DNA of 64,000 nucleotides. Source: an uncultured Pelagibacteraceae bacterium. GTDB lineage: Bacteria; Pseudomonadota; Alphaproteobacteria; Pelagibacterales; Pelagibacteraceae. The notes beneath the pieces were generated by a model, which saw nothing but the letters and a program-made list of their open reading frames with translations, searched no databases and had not been told where the DNA came from. A program made the translations under genes and the position numbers. Shown piece after piece: positions 44,820 to 53,610 of the stretch. The DNA lies in assembly GCA_902571955.1 (NCBI GenBank), contig CACGDZ010000005.1:1-64000 (forward strand), read 5' to 3'. Numbering within the stretch: position 1 is the first letter of the stretch; every line of letters begins with the position of its first letter.

Positions 44820-45130
44820 TAAGCTGATTTAGCTACAGGTTTCTTTTTAAAAGGGGATTTGATTAAAACTACTTTTTTTAACTTTTTTAATCTAGGAGAT
44901 AAGTTTTTGTTTTTTACAGTTTTTAAAAATTCATCAAAACTACCTTTTTTGTCAACTGACCTTACACCTGAGTTACTTACAGTAAGTTTTAAACTTCTTC
45001 CAGTAAGCTCACTTGTAAATTTTACTTTTTTTAGGTTAGGTAAAAATCTTCTTTTAGTCTTGTTGTTAGCATGACTAACATTATGACCTTTCATTGGAAT
45101 TTTACCAGTAAGTTCGCATTTTTTTGACAT
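44819..45130 (-). CDS. rpmB: 50S ribosomal protein L28
   Basis: The 103-residue protein starts [20 protein letters not shown] with the L28 landmarks CELTGK and [16 protein letters not shown] longer frame from 45232 adds 34 unlike residues and overlaps the pyrD gene; ATG 45130 sits after a good promoter. It is part of the large ribosomal subunit. The Lys-rich C-terminus ([13 protein letters not shown]) is a common SAR11-type extension. Confidence 0.95.
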   Translation of the reverse strand: MSKKCELTGKIPMKGHNVSHANNKTKRRFLPNLKKVKFTSELTGRSLKLTVSNSGVRSVDKKGSFDEFLKTVKNKNLSPRLKKLKKVVLIKSPFKKKPVAKSA

Positions 45131-45142
45131 AATAACAGTGCC

Positions 45143-45171
45143 TATATAAGGGGAGATGTTGAAGGCGTCAA
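45143..45171 (-). promoter_or_regulatory. Sigma70-type promoter of rpmB
   Basis: On the minus strand TTGACG (45171-45166), a 17-base spacer and TATATA (45148-45143) form a near-consensus promoter 12 bases before the rpmB start. It lies in the gap after pyrD, so rpmB and the downstream transporter gene need not depend on pyrD transcription. Confidence 0.75.
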
Positions 45172-45182
45172 GTTTAATACAT

Positions 45183-46235
45183 TTAAGAAACAGTTTTATT
45201 TCCAACAATTTCTGTGAAATTTTTGACACCATCTCTTATTAGTAATTCTTTTAGGTCTTTTTTAATCATGCCAGCAATATTGGGTCCTTGAAATACCATG
45301 CCGGTATACAACTGAATATAATCTGCTCCTAATAAAAACTTATCATAAGCTGCTTTACCTGAGTCAACACCACCCACTCCAATTATTTTAATTTTACCTT
45401 TAATTAAATTATAGAACTTACTTATTAAAAAATTTGATTTTTTTTCAATAGGTTTTCCAGATAAACCACCTTTTTGATGTCTCTGTATATTTTGAAGTGT
45501 TTCCCGAGAAACTTCAGAAGTATTTGAAATTATTATTGCGCTTATTTCATTTTCTAAAAGTATTTCTGAAATTAATTCAATTTGATTTTCACTTATGTCT
45601 GGTGAAATCTTTACAGCTAAAGGAATTTCAGATTTCAATTGTTTTTTTTTCTCTGAGACAGATTTTAATAACTCTTTCAATTTATTCTCTTCATGAAAAT
45701 TTCTAAGATTTTCAGTATTCGGTGAAGAAATATTAATTGTAATATAATCTGCAACTTCAGAAAATTTTTCTAATCCAATTAGATAATCATTCAATCTATC
45801 ATTAGAATCTTTGTTTGGACCTACGTTTACACCTAGTACACCTAGTTTTTTATTAGATTTTATTCTGTTTAATATTGTATCTGATCCATGGTTGTTAAAA
45901 CCTAACCTATTAATTAATGCTTTATCTTCTACCAATCTAAACACTCTTGGTTTTTCATTCCCATATTGTTTTAATGGTGTAACCGTACCTACTTCGACAA
46001 ATCCAAAACCCAACTTAAATAATGGGTTGTATACCTCGGCATTCTTATCAAAACCTGCTGCAATACCTATGGGATTATCAAGATTTTGATTAAATAGTTT
46101 TGTTTTTAAAATAGGATCATTTTTGTTTTCATCAAATATATTTGAAACTAAATTAAGTTTGAGTGATTGAATTGCTAAAAAATGTGCTCTTTCAGGATCT
46201 ATTTTAAATATTAATGATCTTAAATTTGAATACAT
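45183..46235 (-). CDS. pyrD: Dihydroorotate dehydrogenase (quinone type)
   Basis: The 350-residue class 2 enzyme has an N-terminal membrane-associating helix region and the FMN barrel motifs [16 protein letters not shown] and [25 protein letters not shown] and [13 protein letters not shown] are also present. It oxidises dihydroorotate to orotate in pyrimidine synthesis and passes electrons to the quinone pool. It overlaps lysS by one base. Confidence 0.95.
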   Translation of the reverse strand: MYSNLRSLIFKIDPERAHFLAIQSLKLNLVSNIFDENKNDPILKTKLFNQNLDNPIGIAAGFDKNAEVYNPLFKLGFGFVEVGTVTPLKQYGNEKPRVFRLVEDKALINRLGFNNHGSDTILNRIKSNKKLGVLGVNVGPNKDSNDRLNDYLIGLEKFSEVADYITINISSPNTENLRNFHEENKLKELLKSVSEKKKQLKSEIPLAVKISPDISENQIELISEILLENEISAIIISNTSEVSRETLQNIQRHQKGGLSGKPIEKKSNFLISKFYNLIKGKIKIIGVGGVDSGKAAYDKFLLGADYIQLYTGMVFQGPNIAGMIKKDLKELLIRDGVKNFTEIVGNKTVS

Positions 46236-47797
46236 TATTTCAATTTACTAATTATCAACTCTTTTGTTTCGTTAACACCGAAAAAACTTATAAAAAAACC
46301 CATTCTAGGTCCATTTTCATCTCCAAATACCACTTCATAAATTAATTTAAACCAATCTCTTAAGTTTTCTGCATACCCATTATCTTTACCTGTTGAATAT
46401 ATTAATGTTTGTATATCCTCAGGAGACATATGATCATTACATTTTTCTAAAGTTTTAACTAAAGCTTGTAGAGCTAATTTTTCATTTTCAGATGGAATTT
46501 TATATTTTTTTTGAGCCTTAATAACATCATTAAAATACTTGATTGCATAACCAACTAGTCCATTAAAAATTGGAAAGTTTTTTTCATGAATGTTAGATTT
46601 ATATTTTTTAACAAACTTCCATAATAAATCTTTGTTATCAGCATTGCTTGTCTCAACTAAATTCAACAACATAGAAAAAGACATAATCATTTCTTCTTTT
46701 GGAATATTACCATTATGAACATGCCAAACGGGATTCATTACCAATTGTTGTTCTGTTTGTTTTTTTGATTTTTCAATATTATCAAGGTACTCATCTACAG
46801 CTTTTGGTACTATTTCATCATAAAGTTTTTTTGCTCTTTTTGGATTTTGATACATGTATAAAGATAAGCTTTCAGGTGAGGCATATTTTAACCACTGGTC
46901 GATGGTAATACCATTTCCTTTAGATTTTGAAATTTTTTCACCTTTTTCATCAAGAAATAATTCGTAAGCGAATCCATATGGATGTTTTTTACCGATTAAA
47001 TTTATAATTTTAGTTGATAAAATTGCACTCTCAATAAGGTCTTTTCCATACATTTCAAAATCTATATCTAGAGCGTACCATCTCATTGCCCAATCAACTT
47101 TCCATTGTAATTTACAATTTCCATCCAAAATACTAGATTCTAATTTTTTACCCTTATTATCAAAAATTATTTTAGAATTTTTTTTATCAATTTCTATAAC
47201 TGGAATTTCGAGAACATGACCTGTATCTGGACAAATAGGTAAAAAAGGACAGTAAGTTTGTTGACGTTCTTTACCTAAAGTTGGAAGTATAATATTCATT
47301 ATACCATCATAATTTTCTAAAATAATTTTTAAAGTTGGGTTGAAAAAACCACCTTTGTATAAAGATGTTGAACTTTTAAAACTGTACTTAAAATTAAAAC
47401 TATTTAAAAAATCTTTTAACATTTCATTATTATGTTCTCCAAAACTTGCAAATTTTTCAAATGGATCTGGAACTTGTGTTAGTGGTTTATGTAGATTTTT
47501 ATTTAGCAATTCCTGATTAGGAACATTATCAGGAACTTTTCTTAAACCATCCATATCATCAGAGAAAGTAATTATTTCTGCTGGTAAATCTGTAAGTTGC
47601 TTTAAAGCATTAACCATCATTGAGGTCCTTGCAACTTCTCCAAATGTTCCAATATGAGGAAGGCCACTTGGGCCATATCCTGTTTGAAGAGTAATTTTAC
47701 CTTTTTTATCAATAAATGATTTTCTCTCACGAAGCATTTTTTTTGCTTCAACGAAAGGCCAAGCACTTGTTTTGTCTAAAATTTCTTTTTTAATCAC
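46235..47797 (-). CDS. lysS: Lysyl-tRNA synthetase, class I
   Basis: The 520-residue protein starts at GTG 47797. It has the HIGH-type motif SGLPHIGTFGE and the KMSKS-type motif EKISKSKGNG, so it is the archaeal-like class I LysRS, also normal in alphaproteobacteria, and not the class II form of E. coli. It charges tRNA-Lys. Start and stop overlaps join it with pyrD. Confidence 0.95.
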   Translation of the reverse strand: MIKKEILDKTSAWPFVEAKKMLRERKSFIDKKGKITLQTGYGPSGLPHIGTFGEVARTSMMVNALKQLTDLPAEIITFSDDMDGLRKVPDNVPNQELLNKNLHKPLTQVPDPFEKFASFGEHNNEMLKDFLNSFNFKYSFKSSTSLYKGGFFNPTLKIILENYDGIMNIILPTLGKERQQTYCPFLPICPDTGHVLEIPVIEIDKKNSKIIFDNKGKKLESSILDGNCKLQWKVDWAMRWYALDIDFEMYGKDLIESAILSTKIINLIGKKHPYGFAYELFLDEKGEKISKSKGNGITIDQWLKYASPESLSLYMYQNPKRAKKLYDEIVPKAVDEYLDNIEKSKKQTEQQLVMNPVWHVHNGNIPKEEMIMSFSMLLNLVETSNADNKDLLWKFVKKYKSNIHEKNFPIFNGLVGYAIKYFNDVIKAQKKYKIPSENEKLALQALVKTLEKCNDHMSPEDIQTLIYSTGKDNGYAENLRDWFKLIYEVVFGDENGPRMGFFISFFGVNETKELIISKLK

Positions 47798-47888
47798 GAA
47801 TATATCTTTTATAAAAATCTTAAATTGGCGATTTTATTAATTCTTATAGAGTTGAAATTTATTTACCATAAAATAATGTTCTTTCAAA

Positions 47889-49328
47889 ATGTCTAATTAT
47901 AAAACTGTTTTTTTTACACTTGGAATTTTGCAAATAATTTTAGGGGTCTCAATGTTCATCCCAATAATTGCTCAATTTATTTATTCTGAATTAGATTCAT
48001 CATTTTTTGGTGCATCTATAATGACTATAATTTTTGGATCATTATTTTTTCTTTCAAATCTAGACCACGACAAAAAGTTAAATTTACAACAAGCATTTTT
48101 ATTAACTGCTTTGTCTTGGTTAAGTATTGCTATCTTTGGATCTTTACCATTTATATTTTCGACTATGGAACTTTCAATTACTGATGCTTTTTTTGAGAGT
48201 ATGTCTGGTATTACAACTACTGGATCTACTATTATTTCTAACTTGGAGAATACACCAAAAGGTATTCTGTTATGGAGAGCGATACTACAATGGTTAGGTG
48301 GTATTGGTATTATTGTAATGGCAATTACACTAATGCCCATAATGAATGTTGGTGGTATGCAATTATTCAAAATTTCTAGCAACGATTCATCTGAAAAAAT
48401 TCTTCCTAAATCAAAACAAATAGCCTTGAGGCTTATATATATTTATTCAGGTCTAACTGCACTCTGTGCATTTTCATATTGGATATTTGGAATGGGAAAA
48501 TTTGATAGTTTAACTCATTCTATGACTACTATAGCAACAGGTGGATTTTCTAATTATAATCAATCTATAGGATATTTTAACAGTGTTCCCATAGAAATAT
48601 CATCGATGATTTTTATAATTTTAGGAAGTATTCCATTTATTGCATACATTAAATTTATCAACGGTAATAAAAGAATATTTTTAAAAGATATTCAAATTAG
48701 AACATTTATTAAAATAATAATTATAAGCATTATTATATTATCAATTTATTTATTATTTAATAATAACGGAAATTTTAGTTTAAGATCTATTTTTTTTAAT
48801 ACAATTTCAATATTGACTGGAACAGGTTATGTAAATGCTGAATTCGATGGTTGGGGGAGTTTTCCTATAACAATATTTCTTGCATTAATGTTTATTGGGG
48901 GCTGTGCTGGATCAACTACTTGTGGAGTCAAAATTTTTAGAATTCAAATTCTATATTTATTTATATTAAATCAATTAAAAAAAATTATATATCCCAAGGG
49001 AATATTTGTAATTAAATACGATCAAGGATCTGTTGATGATAAATTTATTGCATCAATAATTTCATTTATTTATTTTTACTTTGTTATTTTTTTTATTTTG
49101 GCTGCATTATTATCATTAACTGGTCTTGATTTTATAACTGCTATCTCTGGAGCAGCAACATCAATATCAAATGTTGGTCCTGGTTTAGGTCCTATAATAG
49201 GACCTAATGGAGATTTTTCATCTTTGCCCGACATTTCCAAATGGATCTTAACTGTAGGTATGATTTTAGGTAGACTTGAGTTGTTTGCAATATTAGTATT
49301 GTTCTTACCATCTTTTTGGAGAAATTAA
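47889..49328 (+). CDS. trkH: Potassium uptake protein TrkH
   Basis: The 479-residue membrane protein has four repeated pore motifs: GITTTGST, MTTIATGGFSNY, ILTGTGYVNAEF and ISNVGPGLGPI, each with the selectivity glycine. It is the K+-translocating subunit of the Trk system, which normally needs cytoplasmic TrkA; no trkA is in the window. The next gene begins 2 bases after its stop. Confidence 0.93.
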   Translation: MSNYKTVFFTLGILQIILGVSMFIPIIAQFIYSELDSSFFGASIMTIIFGSLFFLSNLDHDKKLNLQQAFLLTALSWLSIAIFGSLPFIFSTMELSITDAFFESMSGITTTGSTIISNLENTPKGILLWRAILQWLGGIGIIVMAITLMPIMNVGGMQLFKISSNDSSEKILPKSKQIALRLIYIYSGLTALCAFSYWIFGMGKFDSLTHSMTTIATGGFSNYNQSIGYFNSVPIEISSMIFIILGSIPFIAYIKFINGNKRIFLKDIQIRTFIKIIIISIIILSIYLLFNNNGNFSLRSIFFNTISILTGTGYVNAEFDGWGSFPITIFLALMFIGGCAGSTTCGVKIFRIQILYLFILNQLKKIIYPKGIFVIKYDQGSVDDKFIASIISFIYFYFVIFFILAALLSLTGLDFITAISGAATSISNVGPGLGPIIGPNGDFSSLPDISKWILTVGMILGRLELFAILVLFLPSFWRN

Positions 49329-49330
49329 TT

Positions 49331-50707
49331 ATGTATGAAACAAAGAAACAATCATGGCTTGATTCTCTTGCAGTTTATAAAGATATTCGAATGGTAAGAA
49401 TTCTTTTATTGGGTGCAATAAGCGGATTTCCATGGGTATTAATTGCAAGTAGCTTAAGTCTTTGGCTTAAAGAAGAAGGTCTTAGTAGATCAACAATTGG
49501 ATGGGCAGGTTTAATTTTTGGAGTATACGCTTTCAATTATTTGTGGGCTCCTATAATAGATAGAATTCAAATTCCAATACTAACAAAAAAATTAGGTCAT
49601 AGAAGAGGATGGATAGTTTTGATGCAATTAATTATTTTGTTAAGTCTTGTTGTTTGGAGTGTGATTAATCCAACTGAAAATTTAGCTTTATTAATTACTG
49701 TAGGTTTGATTATTGCTATTGCGTCAGCAACCCAAGATATAACTGTGGATGCATTAAGAATTGAACAGATAAATGAAAATGAAGGAAAATCAATGGCTGC
49801 AGGCGCAGCTATGGCTGTTGTTGGTTGGTGGACAGGTTATAAATTAGGTGGAGTTGTTGCTTTATTTACGGCAGAATTTTTTGAAAACCTAGGGGTAGCT
49901 GACTACTGGCAAGCAACTTTTTTAATTTTAGGTATTTTAATAATTTTAATGAATATTGGATTAATGTTTGTTCATGAACCTTTGGAGACAAGCAGACAAA
50001 CAAAACAGAAAGAAACAGACAAATTAATTGAAGGAAAACTTGGATCTAGCAATATTATTACAAACTTTATAGCTTATATTACAGGAACTATAGGCGGACC
50101 TATTATTAGTTTTTTTAGAAAAAATGGTTTTGCCATTGCAGCTGGAATTTTAGGATTTGTTTTCTTATTTAAGATTGGTGAGGCATTTATGGGAAGAATG
50201 TCTATTGTTTTTTATAAAGAAATTGGTTTCTCAAAAGGTCAAATTGCAATTTATTCAAAAGGTCTTGGCTGGATAACAACAGTTGTATTTACTTTGTTGG
50301 GTGGAGTAATGGCCATGAGAGCTGGAACAATTAAAACTATGTTCTTTGCTGGTGGGTTAATGGCTGTAACCAATCTTTTATTTGCAGTTTTAGCATGGAC
50401 TGGAAAATCAGAAATTTTATTTGCAATTGCGGTTATAGCTGATGATATTACAGCAGCTTTTGCAACTGTAGCATTTGTTGCATTTATATCATTACTAGTT
50501 GATAGAACTTATACAGCCACACAATATGCATTGCTTGCTTCAATTGGTACTGCTGGTCGTACTACTTTAGCTTCATCCTCAGGAGCTCTAGTTGACTGGT
50601 TAAACGGAGATTGGGGAACATTTTTTGTTTTAACGACTATAATGGTGATACCATCATTAATTTGTTTGTGGTTAATTAAAAACAAAATTAAAATTGGTGC
50701 AAAATAA
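49331..50707 (+). CDS. AmpG-like major facilitator permease
   Basis: From ATG 49331 (GGAG upstream at 49318), the protein has 458 residues and about 12-14 helices. GFPWVLIASSLSLWLKEEG, NYLWAPIIDRI and ASATQDITVDALRIE match AmpG, which imports anhydro-muropeptides. A TTG at 49316 would extend it into trkH. A muropeptide role would fit the AmgK/MurU-like pair elsewhere in the window, but some AmpG-like proteins have other substrates. Confidence 0.82.
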   Translation: MYETKKQSWLDSLAVYKDIRMVRILLLGAISGFPWVLIASSLSLWLKEEGLSRSTIGWAGLIFGVYAFNYLWAPIIDRIQIPILTKKLGHRRGWIVLMQLIILLSLVVWSVINPTENLALLITVGLIIAIASATQDITVDALRIEQINENEGKSMAAGAAMAVVGWWTGYKLGGVVALFTAEFFENLGVADYWQATFLILGILIILMNIGLMFVHEPLETSRQTKQKETDKLIEGKLGSSNIITNFIAYITGTIGGPIISFFRKNGFAIAAGILGFVFLFKIGEAFMGRMSIVFYKEIGFSKGQIAIYSKGLGWITTVVFTLLGGVMAMRAGTIKTMFFAGGLMAVTNLLFAVLAWTGKSEILFAIAVIADDITAAFATVAFVAFISLLVDRTYTATQYALLASIGTAGRTTLASSSGALVDWLNGDWGTFFVLTTIMVIPSLICLWLIKNKIKIGAK

Positions 50708-51443
50708 TTTTTATTTCATAGGTAATTTTTCGAATATTTACAAAAATCCTTCGAAAAGATCTGAGGTAACTTCACAAATTATACATGGTGAAAAATTCAA
50801 AATATTAGCAAAAAATAAAAATTGGATAAAAATTAAAACTTTATTTGATAATTATAAGGGTTTTATAAAAAATTCAAAATATATAGAAAAATTTAGCCCC
50901 ACTTATAAAGTCAGCTCACTAAAAGCAAAAATTTATAAAAAACCTGGAATTGGAACTAGCAGTTGGCTTCCACTTGCATCCAAATTATCTGTATTTGAAC
51001 AAAATAAGAATTACGTAAAAATTGAAAAAAATAAATGGATTAAAAAAGCAGATATTAAAAAAATAAACCATAAAGAAAATAATTTTACAAAAATATTTAA
51101 AAAATTTCTCGATGTAAAATATGTTTGGGGTGGAAAAACATTTAAAGGTATTGATTGTTCAGCCTTATTGCAAATATTTTATTGTTATAATAATTTGTTT
51201 TATCCAAGAGATACAAAAGATCAGATCAAATATACAAAAAAGAATTTAAAGAAAAAACTATTTAAAAAAGGAGATATTATTTTTTGGAAAGGTCATGTTG
51301 CTATGTGTTTAAATTCTAAACAACTAATTCATGCTTATGGTCCAGAAAGAAAAGTAATTATTATGCCAATTATAGAAACAATTAATAGAATTCAAAAAAC
51401 TGCCAAGTTAAAGGTAAAAAAAATATCTAAAATAAAATATTAA
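50694..51443 (+). CDS. NlpC/P60 cysteine peptidase with SH3-like domains
   Basis: This 249-residue protein starts at TTG 50694 (a GTG at 50697 is equally possible) and overlaps the AmpG-like gene by 14 bases. Two SH3-like repeats fill about 1-125. The peptidase domain has the catalytic Cys in GIDCSALLQIF and His in GHVAMCLNSKQLIHAYG. It should cut the peptide part of muropeptides. No signal peptide is visible, which suggests cytoplasmic work on imported muropeptides, fitting its AmpG-like neighbour. Stop is a shared TTAA. Confidence 0.85.
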   Translation: MVQNNFYFIGNFSNIYKNPSKRSEVTSQIIHGEKFKILAKNKNWIKIKTLFDNYKGFIKNSKYIEKFSPTYKVSSLKAKIYKKPGIGTSSWLPLASKLSVFEQNKNYVKIEKNKWIKKADIKKINHKENNFTKIFKKFLDVKYVWGGKTFKGIDCSALLQIFYCYNNLFYPRDTKDQIKYTKKNLKKKLFKKGDIIFWKGHVAMCLNSKQLIHAYGPERKVIIMPIIETINRIQKTAKLKVKKISKIKY

Positions 51444-52336
51444 TTTCTTCCAAAATCAGGCTTATCAATATCTTGTTTCAATTTAATGATTTTTGACCTT
51501 ACTTTTTTGGTCTGAATAAGTTTCTTTACAATAGACTTATTATTTTTTGAATTAATATCTTTTTTAAATAGATTTAAATTTTTAATAAATAAATCAATCG
51601 CTTTTGAAATATTATTTTTATTGTTAAAAAAAATATCTCTCCACATGATTTCATTTGATGCTGCAATCCTAGAAAAATCTCTTAATCCACCAGCACTGTA
51701 TTTGATAAGCTCATAATTTTGTTTTTTCTCAAAATCTTGAGCAGATTTAACCAGATTATATGCAATTAAGTGTGGTAAATGACTGGTAATAGAAAAAATT
51801 TTGTCATGTTTTTCAGCGGTCATAACAACTACTTTTGCTCCAATTTTTCTCCAAAACTTAGTTAGAAAATTCATATTATTTTTTTTAATATTTTTTTCTT
51901 TAATTATTATGCACCATCTATCAATAAACATATTTTCTTTACCATGCTCTGGTCCACTGACCTCTGATCCAGCTATCGGGTGACTTTGAATCCAATGAAT
52001 ACCTTTCTTTAAAAATTTATTTATAATTTTAGAAGTTTCAATTTTTGAAGAACCAATATCTGTAATCAATGTTTTTGATGGTATAAATTTATTTATTTTT
52101 AAAATAATATTTTTATATTCACTCATTGGTGTACATAAGATAATTAAATCGGAATTACTTACACCCTCTTTTAATGATTTAACAATTGTTCCAGGTAATT
52201 TTAATCTTTTTATCTTAGCAATATTAGATTTTGATTTTTCATAAATAAAAATTTTTTTTGCTATTTTTTTTTTACTAATACGCTTTAATAAAGATGAACC
52301 TAATAATCCACAGCCAATAATTAAAATATTTTTCAT
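51440..52336 (-). CDS. tyrA: Prephenate dehydrogenase
   Basis: The 298-residue protein has the NAD motif ILIIGCGLLGSSLLKRI and SHPIAGSEVSGPEHG with the catalytic His. SITSHLPHLIAYNLV is the conserved central helix. It converts prephenate to 4-hydroxyphenylpyruvate for tyrosine. It overlaps the hisC end by 4 bases, an arrangement common in alphaproteobacteria, where HisC can provide the aminotransfer step for tyrosine as well. Confidence 0.93.
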   Translation of the reverse strand: MKNILIIGCGLLGSSLLKRISKKKIAKKIFIYEKSKSNIAKIKRLKLPGTIVKSLKEGVSNSDLIILCTPMSEYKNIILKINKFIPSKTLITDIGSSKIETSKIINKFLKKGIHWIQSHPIAGSEVSGPEHGKENMFIDRWCIIIKEKNIKKNNMNFLTKFWRKIGAKVVVMTAEKHDKIFSITSHLPHLIAYNLVKSAQDFEKKQNYELIKYSAGGLRDFSRIAASNEIMWRDIFFNNKNNISKAIDLFIKNLNLFKKDINSKNNKSIVKKLIQTKKVRSKIIKLKQDIDKPDFGRN

Positions 52337-53418
52337 TTTTTTAATACTTGCTTAATAACACTCATAAACTTTAAGTTTTCCTTTTTAGATCCAATAGTTA
52401 ATCTTAATTTATTCTTTATATGATAACCATCTTCTGTCGATCTTAAAATAATCCCCTTATTTTTAAGTTTTTGATAGAAAAATTTTGCTGAATACCTACA
52501 TTTTTCAAAACTAAGTAACAAAAAATTTGCTGAAACTGAATTTGAAAAAATATTATATGTCTCAAGAAATTTCTTAATTTTTCTAGAATATAATAAATTA
52601 TGTCTAATAGATTTATTTATGAAAGCTTTATCCTTAAGTGACTCAATGGCAGCTAATTGAGCAATACCATTTACATTAAATGGAGGTTTTATAACATTTA
52701 GTGCATCCACTATTTTTTTTGATCCATATCCCCAACCTATTCTTAGAGAAGCTAATCCAAACATTTTAGAAAAAGTTCTAAGGATAAAAACATTATCTTT
52801 ATGCTTAAACAAATTTAAACCTGAAGAATAATCCTCATTTTTCATATATTCTGCATAAGCATCATCAATAACTAATAAAATTTTTTTATTTAATCTTTTT
52901 CTTAATTCTAAAACTTCTCTTTTAGTTAAGTAAGTTCCTGTAGGATTATTTGGGTTAGCTATAAAAACAATTTTAGTTTTTTTTGTTATTTTTTTTAAAA
53001 TTTCATTTACTGAAACTTTAAAATTAATTTCTTTTGCAAATGCAACTTTTGCACCAACAATTTTTGAATAAATTCTGTACATTAAAAAACTATACTCTGG
53101 TACTACAACCTCATCTTTTGGGTTTAAAAACAGCTGACAGAGCATTTGAATAACTTCATCTGAACCTGCTCCACAAATAATTTTCTCAGAATTACATTTA
53201 TAAGCTTTAGATATTGCTTTTCTTAAATTTTTAGATTTTCCATCTGGATATTTATCTAAATTTAGATTTTTATTTGATATTATTTTTTTTGCTTTAGGGC
53301 TCATACCTAAAGCAGACTCATTTGCAGAAAGCTTAATTACGTTCTTATGTTTCTTTACTTTTGACTTACCAGGCTTATAAGCCTCAATGTTAAATTTTTT
53401 GAAATTTGGAGTTATCAT
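52333..53418 (-). CDS. hisC: Histidinol-phosphate aminotransferase
   Basis: The 361-residue PLP enzyme has the lysine motif RTFSKMFGLASLRIGWG, NPNNPTGTYL and VIDDAYAEYM, all type I aminotransferase landmarks of the HisC branch. It works in histidine synthesis and probably also transaminates aromatic keto acids, given its overlap with tyrA. It faces metX across 192 bases. Confidence 0.9.
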   Translation of the reverse strand: MITPNFKKFNIEAYKPGKSKVKKHKNVIKLSANESALGMSPKAKKIISNKNLNLDKYPDGKSKNLRKAISKAYKCNSEKIICGAGSDEVIQMLCQLFLNPKDEVVVPEYSFLMYRIYSKIVGAKVAFAKEINFKVSVNEILKKITKKTKIVFIANPNNPTGTYLTKREVLELRKRLNKKILLVIDDAYAEYMKNEDYSSGLNLFKHKDNVFILRTFSKMFGLASLRIGWGYGSKKIVDALNVIKPPFNVNGIAQLAAIESLKDKAFINKSIRHNLLYSRKIKKFLETYNIFSNSVSANFLLLSFEKCRYSAKFFYQKLKNKGIILRSTEDGYHIKNKLRLTIGSKKENLKFMSVIKQVLKK

Positions 53419-53492
53419 TTTTTTTTAATTTATGTGCCCTTTATAGATAAAATTACAAAATTTTATAGAGAATAAGAGGATTTTTTAAAAAA

Positions 53493-53520
53493 TTGACATA
53501 ATAAATAAGTTCTAGTAAAA
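53493..53520 (+). promoter_or_regulatory. Promoter of the metX transcript
   Basis: A perfect TTGACA is at 53493-53498. An AT-rich -10 region (TAGTAAAA at 53513-53520) follows at a 14-16 base spacing, with no perfect TATAAT. It lies just upstream of the SAM-II aptamer, which would then begin near the transcript 5' end. Confidence 0.5.
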
Positions 53521-53525
53521 AAATT

Positions 53526-53584
53526 ATGCGCTGATTTAACTGAATTGCGAGCGCTTAAAAAAAACCGCTAAAATAGTTTTTTTT
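53526..53584 (+). promoter_or_regulatory. SAM-II riboswitch before metX, with A8/T8 stem
   Basis: GCGCTGATTTAAC (53528-53540), ATTGCGAGCGC (53544-53554) and CGCTAAAA (53566-53573) match the SAM-II aptamer: P1 is GCGCT/AGCGC and the GCTAAA strand closes the pseudoknot with the loop TGATTTA. The same strand is enclosed by AAAAAAAAC (53557-53565) and GTTTTTTTT (53576-53584), a possible competing hairpin. SAM-II elements regulate metX-type genes in alphaproteobacteria. Confidence 0.85.
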
Positions 53585-53610
53585 CTCACAATTCGAAACA
53601 GTTTAAAATT

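Noticed and set aside
45131-45232. N-terminal extension of L28
   Set aside because: The extension overlaps pyrD and the rpmB promoter and has no similarity to L28; the family start [10 protein letters not shown] fits ATG 45130.
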